Assembly: GCF_001039355.2 (NCBI RefSeq)
Contig: NW_019775214.1
Span: forward strand, 339,669-403,668
From: Lingula anatina
Lineage: Eukaryota > Brachiopoda > Lingulata > Lingulida > Lingulidae
Direction of reading: 5' to 3'
DNA length: 64,000 nt
Part shown: positions 25,322 to 37,991 of the stretch, one piece after another
Layout: each line of letters begins with the position of its first letter
How positions within the stretch are numbered: the first letter of the stretch is position 1
Made by a program: the position numbers and the translations under genes
The notes under the pieces: generated by a model
The model's database searches: none
Told to the model about the DNA's origin: nothing
What the model saw: the letters and a program-made list of their open reading frames with translations, nothing else

Positions 25322-25573
25322 TCACGAGGATAAAAACGCGGAAATGAAAGCCAGTTGCTCACAGTACCTGTCTCGCACGTGTGTGAGACGGTCCTTAAAA
25401 CCAAGTGTCAACAGCTTTGTATTCTCATCGAATTTTAATTGTAGAGGTGAGTAGAGATCGTTGTGAATCTGATGGGTAAAGGTATGTGTTTCGAGTAGAT
25501 TTTCAGAACAGAGAGAGCAAGGGGGTGTATTCGGCGGTGTAAGATTCATGTCACAAAATGAGCAAAATGTCAA
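25322..25573 (-). CDS. possible small zinc-ribbon protein or exon (doubtful)
   Basis: An 83-codon minus-strand frame begins MTFCSFCDMN and contains two CxxC pairs (C4/C7 and C19/C22), the spacing of a short treble-clef or zinc-ribbon knuckle. The remainder shows no family I recognise. It lies alone between the HhH/CaaX gene and the peroxidase, with no obvious partner exons. It could be a relic, an exon of an unannotated minus-strand gene, or chance. Confidence 0.2.
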   Translation of the reverse strand: MTFCSFCDMNLTPPNTPPCSLCSENLLETHTFTHQIHNDLYSPLQLKFDENTKLLTLGFKDRLTHVRDRYCEQLAFISAFLSS

Positions 25574-26839
25574 ACACTGATTTGGACTAAACCCACAATA
25601 TGTGAACCACAGAGACCGGGAATTCTAGTTAACCACAACCATGGACGATGGGTATTATTTGTCCGTGTACGTACTAAGTACACCGTGTACGTGACACTAC
25701 TTGGATTTCAGTAGTGCGGTATAGGCATGTAGTCTGTGTAAACATACTGACCATCGGAAAAAGAAAGCATCTTCAATAGTGAGAAAGTCGATGACTTTTG
25801 AGACATTTACATATCTCATTATTATTATTATATGGTGTTATCTTTAATTGTGGCTTACAGATGACTTTAACGATACGTGAACCTGACATGGGCATCACCT
25901 TAAAACACGATATTTGATTAGCGCTCTCCATGCATTCAGTTTAGACAATGTTTGGTCGGACCTAAAAAGGGCAAATTTGGGACTATTTTCCAAGGTGATC
26001 CGTCTACATACGGTTGTATTCGTTCCGATAGTAGGTCTTTGAATTGATATATGTTCAATTGAATGAACTTGTGGTTGTTCTTTTAGACGCTGCAGAATGG
26101 AATTTATCAGCTGGGATTATTATTCAAATATTCTCCTCCAATTAAAAACGGCGGTGTATATCACATTTATATTAATTAACAGCTAGGATGTGTTTTTTTT
26201 TTCGGATTCTTTTTCAATTGTTGTATCATAGTGGGGATTTCATGGAAAAAATTACATCTTAGAAACTTGTTTTCAATCAAGTTATGTCAAAGTTTAGTAA
26301 AATTATTACTTGTCTGATTTACAATCACATTGCCTGAATCTTTAAATGTATGTTATTCACTGGATAGAACTAAATTCAATGTTTTATAGAATGCTTTCAG
26401 GTTTAAAAGGATTGGGCTAGGATCCAATAAATGTGTCCAGTCTTATTTTGGGTCCTAGGACTGAGTAACTTCATAAATGGCTTCATATCCTTGGTTTAAG
26501 TTAAAATCGGCCTCAGTTAAGTAAATGTATTTTAATTGGCTTCAATATTTCTTGCCATAGGAATCACTCATAACATATTATTATTATTATATGCTTCATC
26601 TTGTATATTCATGCAGTATACATATAAATATATAGTAGTTTATAATGTCGAAAATAATTTGGTCGGTCTGTCTCTGAAGACTTCTGATTGAAAAGTTAAT
26701 GTACGTAGTGGTGAGTGAATGAGACGGCTAGTGATCTAATGTCATACCCTAGAAGACGAAGAAAAGACGTTTTGTTAACTGTACAAAGATTTATACTTAA
26801 AGTTATGTTGAATTGTGTTTCCCTTTACTTTTTCAGAGT

Positions 26840-28084
26840 ATGTTAATCAAGATGAAGGGCAGGAAAATCTTTTTCCTAAGCAGCTTTGTCCTGATGTTAG
26901 ATTTATGTCAAGGTAAGAATTTACACACATTTATTTGTTTGTTTGTTCGAGTGACAAAACGGGGAATAATAGGATTTTGAAAAGGGGTCACACAAGGTTT
27001 TGTTTTTGCTCCCCTTGGGTCGACAGCAAAGTATAAGAATATTGAACTTTCAGTTTATGCATCTCTTTATTTCTTTATGAGTAATATTGTTTCAAACGCT
27101 TGGATAATACAAACTCGTTTTAGAATGACTCGATTTGTATATCTCAATCGTTTACAAAAAAAATCCAACTACGAGAAATCAACTTAATTCGATCATTTTA
27201 GGTGGACCAGCAGATCAATGTAGAAATAACATAAGGGTGGCTCTAGCAAAGGCGAATGAATTCATACAAAGACATATCGACAGTGAAAGACACGGGGGAG
27301 TCTCAGGTAATCTATCGTGAACCACGTGCTACCAATACGAGAAATCAGGGCCCAGAAATGTTCTGATTCTGAGCTGTAAAATGGCAGCATCTGGCGGTGA
27401 ATCACAGACATGTGAATGTGTCCAAAATATGCGCACCCAGTCAGCAACTAGATGTAACACGGAGGTTTTCGTTCTTGATCATATCTACCCCTCGTTTTAT
27501 CTATCTCTTAATTGCTCTTCCAAAATTTGATGGTTGGATCTGATCCATAAAATTGGTGAAGATAGCATAGCATTACCTCCACTGCTGATGAACGTAAATA
27601 ATTTCATGATCATCTAAATAATTAAAAATTCAATCATTTTTGTTTCCCGTTATATTCTCGATTAGTAGATGTTTTTCTTTGCAATATATAAAATACGAGG
27701 TATCTATTGCAATGTTTTACAGGAGCAGGATCGGAACACGCCTTTGATATCGTGGGGTCAACAATAAAAGCCGGGAATCTGCAAACAAAACTCTTAGATT
27801 TACAAGGATTGTTGCAGACTGAAGTATACAGAGACTGCTTTGAAAAGTAAGAAAATTGGTGAATTAAGTCTACTACCAGAGATTAAACAGTCAATGGTTA
27901 TGGGTCTACAGGTAACAGTGGTAAGACATGCCTTCGTCTTCCTGAAATACTAGACCATCACTTTAGAAAATGGGGGAAATGTATTAAATAATTAAATAAA
28001 TTAAATGCTATAATCCACCTAGACAAAAGTTACAAAATTTACTAAAAGTTAACTAAAAATGTGAATAGTGTTAATTTGTACATG

Positions 28085-28176
<92 letters not shown>

Positions 28177-31100
28177 CAGGCCAGATTGAAATCCAGGATG
28201 GTGTAAAATCGACCATAGTCAAATTTTATTTTCAGATTTTAATTGGGCTTATTCAGGATCTAGCCTGCAACATATATATATAGTTTCAAGATTTGGTCTT
28301 CCATAAATAGGCCTATCTTCAAGTTTGTCCAGGTATACTTATTTTGGTCTCTCTTTTTTCTGTTTAAAAGGTTTGGTCTCTCCAAAGGAGAAACAGTAGA
28401 AAATGTAGACCTTGATTTTGACAGCCAGTCAGTTGGAATTCAGGCAATACCCGATTTCGAGGTTGCAGGTAGCGTGGGTCTAGGTCGCTCACAAGTTACT
28501 CAGAGTTGTTCCAGTAACAAAACTTGCGATGCCAATTCAAAATACAGAACCATTACTGGAGAGTGTAATAATCTGCAGCATCCAACGTGGGGAGAGTCTT
28601 TTACACCCTTATTACGCCTTATCAGTGCGGACTACGGAGATGGTAAGTTAATTTATTCCCTCTGCTATTATCAGATTGCCTCTTCTGTTTGTTTTTTGAA
28701 AAAAAAGTGCTGGTAGCCCTAGTCATTACCACACAGAATATACACATCTTTTTCAGAAATCCAAATGTGCGTTAACTGAATTTCAAAACATCACATAAAG
28801 AGTGCAAATAAACATATTCTCATAACTGTATATCCCAGTAAATTTTGTTGATCTCTCTCGTACTAATGTGATAGTTGAATTTACATTTTTGCTAGACGCA
28901 AATTTGCGACCTCACCACCCAGTTTTATCTGCAAATCCATGTTGTAAGGAACACAACGTTTTCATATATACTTCATCAACTCATTCATATTTCCTATGAA
29001 AATAAAACGCACTGTGACTTTGATAAATTCGCAAGGAGAATCTTTTATGTTCTGAGTTCAATCAAATATTACAGTCCCAATATTGTATTATGGGTTCAGA
29101 TGTTTACTTGTACAAGTCATGGGTCACCTCTGTTCGCGTATGACACCTGGATAATTTGTACAGATACCAGTGAGAGATTAGAAAGATAGCAATTAGCACT
29201 TGTTTTCAGGATTATTCGATGTATGCCTAATCTATAAATCTGAACGACTGACGGTCATGATGACCCAAATGGAGAGCCTATGTTTTACAGGTGGCGCCGT
29301 TACCTTGCAGACAAAGGCCCCATTTCCATTCGAATAATAATAATAACGCACCTTATGTTTCACTCAGGGATCAACGTCACATAGCTACTAGTAAATATAA
29401 CTGACCGTTAAGTAGATTTTTTTCTTAAAACGGCTACCAGCATTCGGTTGCATTCAGATTTGTTAAAAACTATGCTGGAAACCTTATTTTCCTTGTTCAG
29501 CCCGAAGCCCTTTTTGTAAACAGGAGAGTTCACGAGATTTGAAAGACACCCGCTTTATGTCAGCCTTACTGATTATTTATATTTAAGTTTTAAACCAAAA
29601 GGCAAAAGTGAAAGTAAGTGAAGTAAATGAGAAGAAACCCCGACGGATCTTGAAGGTACACACAAAAATATAGTAGCAGTGACAAGACACTGTTATTAAG
29701 GAATTTAAGGGTATATACCCTTATGTATATCAATTTGTTGACCTGTTGACCTGGTGAAGTTTTGTAACCCATTTGCATAAGCGCACCGCTGAACTCAAGT
29801 CCTTGTGATCTCCATAGATTGTCATATGGATTCTTATCAAGATTATGTTAATTCATCCGACCTAATTAACTACTTGGGGTATCTTATTGAAAGTAATTAA
29901 TAATTCCGTCTGGACTGCTAAATCTTAAGAGCATAAATAAAGTCCATCGACTTTTGCAAAGAAGCAAGCCGTTTTTCGCCAGCCGTGGCTTCCCATTTCG
30001 AGAGGATGGGGATAAGACATAAACTATAGACTATAAACTGCTCATTTTGTTCTTACGGATTTTTTCGCATTATAAACAAAATTCACAATTAAATCAAGCA
30101 TTTAAAATTATTCATAGAACTAAACATTAGTTCGTTACGACAGCCTAGCAATTATCACTAACCAAAGGCCTTGTGAAAACCATTTTACCTCTGACAAGAT
30201 TTCACATAAAAACCACATGAACGTCCACCTTTAAGAGCACAAATATAAATAAATAAATACACTCGTGGAAAGGCACCATAACAGTTTTCGCTTTAATAAC
30301 TTCGTCTAATAGCTATGAACGAATCATTTGCTTGAAAGTTACCTTAGGATAAATGAAAAAATAGAAGAATAAATAGGTAAAAGCATAATCATCTCAAGGG
30401 TGAATATATAGTCTTCTAAAATATATATAGTCTTCGAAAATGTTTTGCTTTACAGGAGTTGGAACCCTGCGCCGCGCGAAGTCTGGCGCTGACCTTCCCA
30501 ATACCAGAACCGTGTCCCATGTCCTGCACAAACCCGTCAGCGACGCCGATGAGTTTGCCACTTTGGCGGTGATGACCTTTGGCCAATTTCTTGACCACGA
30601 CCTTGACCTGACGCCGATCACAAAGTTGATACGTGGTAAGCATATATGGGGTGGATATATAAACTAAATCACACTGAAGATCTAATTTGAGATTTTAATA
30701 GCTAAAATTAATTCCTTATATGTGAATGAAATTTCAGTACGCTCTACTGAACAGTATTGCCTATGAGGCATAAGAGGTAAGACTCAGTATGACCCTGTGG
30801 AAAAAAACCCTGTAGAAAAAATCATGTTAATTCCAACACTTTCCAAAAACTTAGAGAAAGTTACGACCTACACACCTGTTTTCAGGTTAGTTCTTATCAA
30901 AGGTCCTCACTTTTCATGTCAAGAGTGAAATTTGACGATGTCTGTCTAGAAATCCTGATTGAGCTTTAAACTGTCCGTCTTTCAGAAGTAAGCTTGAAGT
31001 TTAACAATTTTGATTTTAGAAAAGTTTGTGTCACTGCAACAACAGTCAATGCATATCAAATTAAAACAATATACTGAACTGGGTCTCCGTAAATTCCAGA

Positions 31101-34100
31101 TGGTAACAAAACAGCCAAGGTGGTTTGTGGTGCTGACAACTGTGCCACGGGGGACGGAGACCTGGCGGCCTGCTCCCCAGTGAAGGTTTTACCCGGGGAT
31201 CCCGTAGCCGGGGCCAAGTCCTGCTTCAAATTTGTGAGAAGTTCCACAATAGCGTTAGAAGAATGTCGAGTAGGTTAGTAGAATAACCTTTAAGTAAAGT
31301 TTATTAATGTCTACTTTATTATTTCAAATACATTGTATATTTGAAATCTTTTTACCGCCTTTTTAGCTTTAGTTTACTGGGATTTTTTTCAAGTTGGTCG
31401 GCCCATGTTGATAGCAATTCTATGTTCGTTTTTGTTTTATCGTATTTTATATATATATATAGAGAGGATGAAAACGAAGTTTTCAACATATTCGTTGTTC
31501 AATCGAACTCTGTCACTATGTCCAAAAATAAAGTTTTAACTCTTCAAACGTAAGAAGAAATTCACTATTAAAGATTTGAATGACGGTCCAGACTGAATAG
31601 ATGAAAAGCAAATTAATAAAATGTGTTTTATTTTATGAGAGTCTATATCTTTCTTACTGATTTTTATTCTCTCAGGCCCAAGAGAACAACCCAATGTCAT
31701 CACGGCCTACTTAGACCTGTCACTGGTGTATGGAAATAAGGAGGAAGAAGCCCAGTCTTTGAGAGATGAAGATGCTAGTAAGTCTAAAGCAACACGTGTG
31801 TGTTAAGACATTCAATTTTTTTGATGTTTTCTCGTGTTGTTTGTGAAAATGATTTTATGCAAGATACAGCGCGTACCCATTGTATTGGCTGAGGCGGTAC
31901 TATCAGGCTTGACTTTCCTTTCCCAAATCTGGGAGTGATTTGAGGAGTCGGTTTGATTGTAAATTACTTGAAGGGAGTTATCATATTTCCTTTCTTTCTT
32001 TCTTTCTTTTTTTTTTTTACAAATTCATTCATGCATTTATTTATTTTGTTTCTGTATTTGCAGGCCGTGGCAAATTAAAAATGTTGACTCACCCTTTTAA
32101 TCCATCATTAAAACCGTTGCTGCCAACTCGAGACTTCGATATGTGCAAGAATGCCAATGACATTGTCAAGTGCTTCAAAACAGGTATAGCGATCGCGAGG
32201 ATGAGAAAAGTTGAAATTTTGAGAAGTACCTGAAAGGGAACCACTTAAGTCGTAAAGCATGTTTGAACGAATGTTTGTTAGCAGTTATATGTGTTTTCTG
32301 TCATCTCCTGTAGATATTTTCACAAGACAAACATTGAAATTGAAAACACGAGAGCATTTATAATTTATAAGAAAAGTTAACATTTGTCTGCTTTTTTATC
32401 ACCCATACCACAATCAATTTTTTAGATCCATACCCATAATGATCTTTTAACCGATTGAATCGATTCTACAGGCGATCCCAGAGTGAATGAACACGTGGGG
32501 TTGATGTCACACCACACTTTGTGGGCGCGTGAACACAATCGTATTGAGGAGGAGCTTCACAAACACAATCCGCACTGGGACGGGGAGAGACTGTACCAAG
32601 AGGCCAGAAAAATTAACTGGGCTCAGTTCCAATATATCGTCTACAACGAATACCTTCCTGTTATCCTTGGGAAAAGCACAATGCGAAAATATAACTTGAA
32701 TTTATTGAATACTGGGTTCTTCAGTGGTAGGTTTCACGTTGTGAAAAACCAAACGATACTGATAATTTTATCCGTTTTGGCAATATAGTGGAGTACTGCT
32801 GTTTCCAGATTTTTTTCTCTTACTTGTTTTTCTTCTTTTTGAGCTTATCATATCGACTAGCCTGACGTCCCTAAACGTCCCGAATACTTTTTCGTATAAT
32901 TATTAAATGCTTCATTTTTTGTTGTTCTGTCATCTCTAGAACTTAATGCAGGACCGCACGTCTTTAATAAGCCAGTTTTGTGCAATTTTCATAATTTCAA
33001 ATGACGTTTTTCTTTTAGGTTATAACCCACAGTCTGATGCGCGCATCAGCAATGTATTTTCCACGTCAGCATTTCGCTTTGGCCACAGTCAGATACCGGA
33101 CACACATAGGAGAACATCTGTGGACCACAGAATAATTGGAGACCATAAGTTTTCTACGGTAAGAAAAGTTGCGCCATATTCTCATTCAGAGTGCGCTGAC
33201 AAGAGATACTGTTATTGACTCAAGAAAAAGAGAAACACAATATTTTGATTTAGAAGAGAAAGAAAGTAGGTGACATTCTTGGGTGCGTGTTTGCAAGTTT
33301 TGGGTGTTTCTTCGGTGTTTTGTAGAGATCGTGATTATCAAACTATATAATGAAGTCACCTTAAACTTGCTTCTACGAGTTGATTCCTTTACATCCTGAA
33401 AGTATTTAACTTTTCTGGTCCTGTATTTCAGCTATTTAATGATCCCACGCTCATGTATGCCGGTAACGATGGCGGGGTTGACGCAATTGTCCTGGGCGCG
33501 ATTGACCAAAAAACGGAGCATACTGACCATCACATGTCCCCAGAAGTGGGTATTCATCTGTTTGCAGAGACCCCTAGTGGCATCGGCACCGACCTGTCCA
33601 TGTTGAACATACAGCGTGGCCGTGACCACGGTATTCCAGGTAATGGGTCTTTCCTGGTGTTCTACCTGTTCCTGGTGTTTTAGGGTGTTCTACCAGTGGT
33701 AACTGGCGTGGGTGTCAACGTGTCAAGGGTGCTAATAGCGTTCGTAACAATGGTAATAAGTAGTAGCCTCTGATCTTACAGGGGCATCTAGAAAAATATA
33801 CATATCATGACCGTGGCGCTGTACGTTTTATCCCTTTTTGTTTATCGGTATGTATGTCAAATAATACCCGGCAACCCTCTTGCGATATATATGCCTTCAA
33901 CATCTCGCGCTGACGCTCGATGTGTTATGACATATATCGCTTGGGCGACTATGTATTATCTTTCACATACAAAATTGAAGAAAGGGCAATCGTTTTGTAA
34001 CCGACTAGTAGTGGACCCTGTAATCAGAGAGTGAATAAGTAGCTCCCCTTCCTTTCTTTCTGCTTGACATCATATTATTTTTTTTTCTATTTTGACAGGT

Positions 34101-35463
34101 TATAACTACTGGCGTGAGTATTGTGGAGGTAACAGGGCAACAACATTCGCAGAGTTTGGTCGGGGGCCGCGCGAATTCCGACTGTCTGCCAGTGTCATAG
34201 CACAGTTGCAATCACTTTATGAGTAAGATGACTATCTTTTTGTCTAGCAACACTCAAAACAAACAAACAAACAAACAAAGAAGCCTTACATTGAAATATT
34301 TTCGAAAATAGATTAATTCCATATTTGTTGCAAACAACATCCGCTGTTTTAGAACGCTTTAACTTTAGCGCGCGCGCGCGCGCACGCACGCACGCACGCA
34401 CACACACAAAACGACATATATAGCACTACTGGCGTTTGTTGAGTATTAAAGACCACAACTAATGTCCAACATACGATAGGATTTGACATGGATTTACATC
34501 AAATACTTTCTAAAATGGCGCTTTCCTATTATTCAGACATCCAGACGACGTTGATTCTTGGTCAGGTGGCTTACTGGAAACTCGACTACCCGGAGCCAAA
34601 GTAGGACCCACATTTGCTTGTCTGATTGGAGAACAGTTTCAACGCCTAAGAACAGGCGACCGGTTTTGGTTTGAAAATGACCATGCCCACGGGTTTACAA
34701 GAGATCAACTAAACTGCATTCGCTTAACATCAATGGCCCGTATTATATGTGATAACTTGGATAATGTAAGAACCGTGCAACCAAAAGTTTTCCTGAGAGC
34801 GTTTAATGATATTTTGAGGTAAGTGCCTGGAGTGTTATAGAAAATTCACGGCTATCAACAAATATCACAACTGAAAATATTAAAAATATTAAAAAATATT
34901 AAAAATATTAAAAATGTGTAAATGCAGGAATGATAATTAGTCAGAGGACGCCCAAATTGGCTTCAACTCATATTGACATTTTTTATAATTAATTTGTTAA
35001 ATTAATTTGTAGCAGTTGTTAATGGACATATGAAGTTGATTGGTAAATTTCTTAGGTTATCCTCCTGACCTTATTAGTATCGCCTCTTCTCAGCGAAATG
35101 ATTTGGCGAAATGTTGAAGACACCTAGATCATTTGGCCAATCTCGGATAATTCCACTCTTAAATTCAACAGTAAGATTTTCCCTGTACGTTTTCAGTCAT
35201 TAACGACCTCTTGTTTCTATTTCAGAACACATTATCAAGACGTATTTCAGCTATTAGAATTATATGAAGGGGGCGACAACCATCGCGTAACATGTAGTAT
35301 GATTCCTTCCTTGAATTTTGAATACTGGAGATATAACAGCGCTCCCGGAAAAACTGATGAACCCATGGGTCCTTCGCAATATAATCCTTTTATGTCGAAC
35401 TTTGAAACCCCGTTTAACCAGTGGCTGCGTCGCTTCAGCGGACAGTTAAGATTTTATGCTTGA
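26840..35463 (+). CDS. secreted animal haem peroxidase, 14 coding exons
   Basis: Coding exons: 26840-26912, 27202-27306, 27723-27846, 28371-28642, 30456-30635, 31100-31273, 31676-31777, 32064-32183, 32472-32726, 33019-33158, 33432-33639, 34099-34222, 34537-34818, 35226-35463; 2397 nt, 798 aa. The N-terminus is a signal peptide (hydrophobic core IFFLSSFVLMLDL). A propeptide-like segment of about 130 residues precedes the catalytic domain, which opens with the conserved NNLQHPTWGES. The distal His is H239 in FGQFLDHD. The catalytic Arg R387 and haem-linking Glu E390 lie in GDPRVNEH. The proximal His is H491 in AFRFGHS, and the family signature LNIQRGRDHGIPG follows. Spacing between the three key residues is close to myeloperoxidase. 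All catalytic residues are intact, so an active H2O2-dependent secreted oxidase is expected. No Ig, LRR, VWC or TM segment is present, so it is neither peroxidasin nor a DUOX. Substrate and role (innate defence, matrix cross-linking) are unknown. Confidence 0.95.
28089..28171. repeat. compound (CT)n(TA)n microsatellite in peroxidase intron 3
   Basis: About 23 CT units (28089-28134) run straight into about 18 TA units (28135-28171). The TA end abuts an inverted-repeat element. Confidence 0.92.
28171..28273. mobile_element. small foldback element in peroxidase intron 3
   Basis: The left end ATGTTGCAGGCCAGAT (28171-28186) is matched in inverted orientation at 28258-28273 (15 of 16), and both ends run on into TA repeats. 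At about 100 bp with no coding capacity it resembles a tiny MITE inserted at TA dinucleotides. The TA microsatellite makes the exact target duplication undecidable. Confidence 0.55.
28643..30455 (+). other. peroxidase intron 4, the largest intron of the gene
   Basis: This 1.8-kb intron lies between the exon ending SADYGDG and the exon starting VGTLRRAKSG. I see no further exon or mobile element. Confidence 0.65.
34368..34407. repeat. alternating GC/CGCA/CA repeat in peroxidase intron 12
   Basis: (GC)n followed by (GCAC)n and (CA)n, about 40 bp of strictly alternating purine-pyrimidine sequence. This is the classic composition for left-handed Z-DNA. Confidence 0.85.
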
Positions 35464-35889
35464 AATGGGAGATAAAGAAGACAAAGTGTTTTAAAGAAGG
35501 CGCGCGCGTGCTTGTTAGGGGTCGGGGTAGGAGACAGGAAGATACATAAGCAATAAAACAAGAAGTAAGGCTTTGCTTTTAAGCCCCATACTTTGCTGTT
35601 TATTTTGCGGTGTGTTTCAACTTTGCATTGTCGCATATATGTGTTTACATCCTATTTTACAGAAACACCAATGTTTTATCGTTGACTTTCATTTTGCAGT
35701 GTAAAGTTAATGGGACTGAAGAAAATGCATTTTATCACTAATCATTCTGTATTATTTAGTTCTTTTTTCATATTGTTGCGATGCTGTTTTTAATTTATTT
35801 ACTGGATTTTAACATATTTTTATTATCATATTATATATCATTGTATTTCCATCGTTTTATAAGTCTGTAGTATTAATCGAAAAAGATTG

Positions 35890-35895
35890 AATAAA
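35890..35895 (+). terminator. likely poly(A) signal of the peroxidase gene
   Basis: AATAAA about 430 nt downstream of the peroxidase stop codon. An earlier candidate (CAATAAAAC) lies at about 35552, 90 nt after the stop. Confidence 0.5.
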
Positions 35896-37991
35896 GATGA
35901 TTATTAATCATATGAGCAAGGCAAAAAACGTGGGTCTTTGGGGTATAGTTATCCCATTGGCGCAAATGATTTCAATGTTAATGTTTTATTTCGTTGCTTT
36001 AGGTTTAATCATTTTAATTAAAAGACCCCTGATTACCCTGTTAAATAAATAAATAAATTGAAAAAAACTAGTATGTTTTTGCATTATTCAAATATAAGAT
36101 TCGTAAACCTACATTGAGGTTTCTTTACCACCTCGTACAGCAATATTGCATTTGAATAATTTTATGTAAAGATGTAAAGTATACAAACACGTCAGAATAT
36201 AGCATGACACAATCTGCTATCTACAATCTCACGTCTAGGTGCATTATTCAACCGTAGAATGAAAGTTATTACACACGCACACATATTCAACAGTGAAAAA
36301 ACGATAAAATCGACTCAAGCTCTGTAAAAAAAGAAAAAACCCAGGAAAGAGTGCCAAAGGCCACTTGATTCGGGACTATACTCTGCATAGATGGAAATAC
36401 TATCTATATTCAAATACACGATACATACGCCACAATTCAGTCTCTACAAGTGCCGTTAATACATATTCACCGAAGATTTTGATATATCTATTATCCATGT
36501 ATTCATACATTGGTCTATCGATTGAAAGCGTTAGATCTTGGCTAATGTGCGGGCGATTTTATAACAATGCACAGATTGTATTGCCTCACTTAATTCTTAC
36601 CTACACAGTTGAGCTCTGACACCTAGTAAGTATCGTGTATAAGTATATAAGACCAATGAAACCACGAACAGCGAAAATCTATATATTGCAGACCAGGTGA
36701 GTTTTAACAGAGCTTTTTGATCCTTAACTTTGCATATGCGATGTTGAAGCGAGGTTTTATCGTCGCTGATCTTGTTAAGCAAATTTTCTGTATGGGGTTG
36801 CCTCCAACACTCGAGAATTTGTTTAAACACAACCGCATTTAATTCTCAATTTAACGACCCAAGTGCAGAGATTTGGATCAAAGACAAAAATTTCAAGAAA
36901 TCAATGTAACTCCATAGTTTTGATGGCTGTACTTACTGTTAGTAAGCAATTGCTGGATGATAGCTTTGCATGGCGGATATGGTAAGATGCGGGTGACACA
37001 GGTCAATACTGTAAATAAGCCTGCATTTTCCAGTCTCATCCAAGCTATTGACACTAATGCATTCAGAGCTGACCATCTGCCGTTTTCTATTTTAAATCAA
37101 TGGAGCTTGCACGAGCCTGTTCGCCATGTTTTGAAAGTCCGTATGTATGAAATTTGTGAATGATTTTGTGGTTATCATTTTGGGCGTTTGCACGCGCCCG
37201 CGCGTGTGTGTGCTGGGGAGAGACAGAGAAAAAGAAAGAGAGTGGGAGATTTGTCATTCGGAAATAACAAGCATGCAGACACGACCTACTGTGGTATACC
37301 TACTATAGCTTATCTTAACATTTTTTTATTTACGTTTTTTCATCATTCGTCATTTCATGATTCAAAATTGTTTCAGGGGAAATTATTGACGCACAGCTAT
37401 TGAAGCGGTCTATCCTCTGCCGATTTAATGAAAGTTTTTGCTAATATTCAACCGTCGGAAAACGGAGGAGACGCTGGTCACTGAACGAATAAATTGGCGT
37501 TGTTCTCCTCACGCGACCGATTGTCAATTACTCTCCCCCGGTGCCTAGCGTGTATTATAGACTCTTCTCAAGGAAAAAAGATACACGCAAAACTAGCTAG
37601 GTGACAGTGTGCGATTGGGTTTCTGGAATCTAATTAGCCCATAACCAACAAAGACTTGGGCGTTCATCACAAAGTCTAATTAAAAACATGCAAGGCTGCG
37701 TTTAACCTGCACGCGACCCATGTATCTATATTTAATGCACCCTAGGAATGGGTTATGTTTTATGTATCACGCCCTGCAGTTGGTTACCTATAAACACTGC
37801 ATGAAGAGGATTCGGAATTATTACTTATGACTGTGGACTACTAGAACTACTGTGGACTTTTCTGATGCGTCACTGGATAACTCCATATATTGTTTATTTA
37901 TCTGACAGGTGTTCATATTCTTTTCAAATACACCTATTGTTATAAAACACACATCGACACACCGAGAATTTCATATCACAGTGGCATTACA
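35896..37991. other. intergenic region, peroxidase to RING gene
   Basis: No credible coding exon is seen. Close to the RING gene there is TATA-like CTATAAACACTG at about 37790 and an acceptor-like TTATCTGACAG ending at 37909, so a short spliced 5' leader is possible. Confidence 0.45.

Larger units (their letters stand above)
22481..26836. other. intergenic region before the peroxidase gene
   Basis: Mostly unique AT-rich DNA. It holds an ATT-rich microsatellite (22500-22552), a small repeat cluster (23226-23398), a (CT)n array (24002-24032), a possible zinc-ribbon ORF on - (25322-25573) and a TATA-like TATAAAAA at 25001. The peroxidase start exon begins at an acceptor (ends 26836), so a non-coding first exon of that gene should lie here, but I cannot place it. 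Confidence 0.5.
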
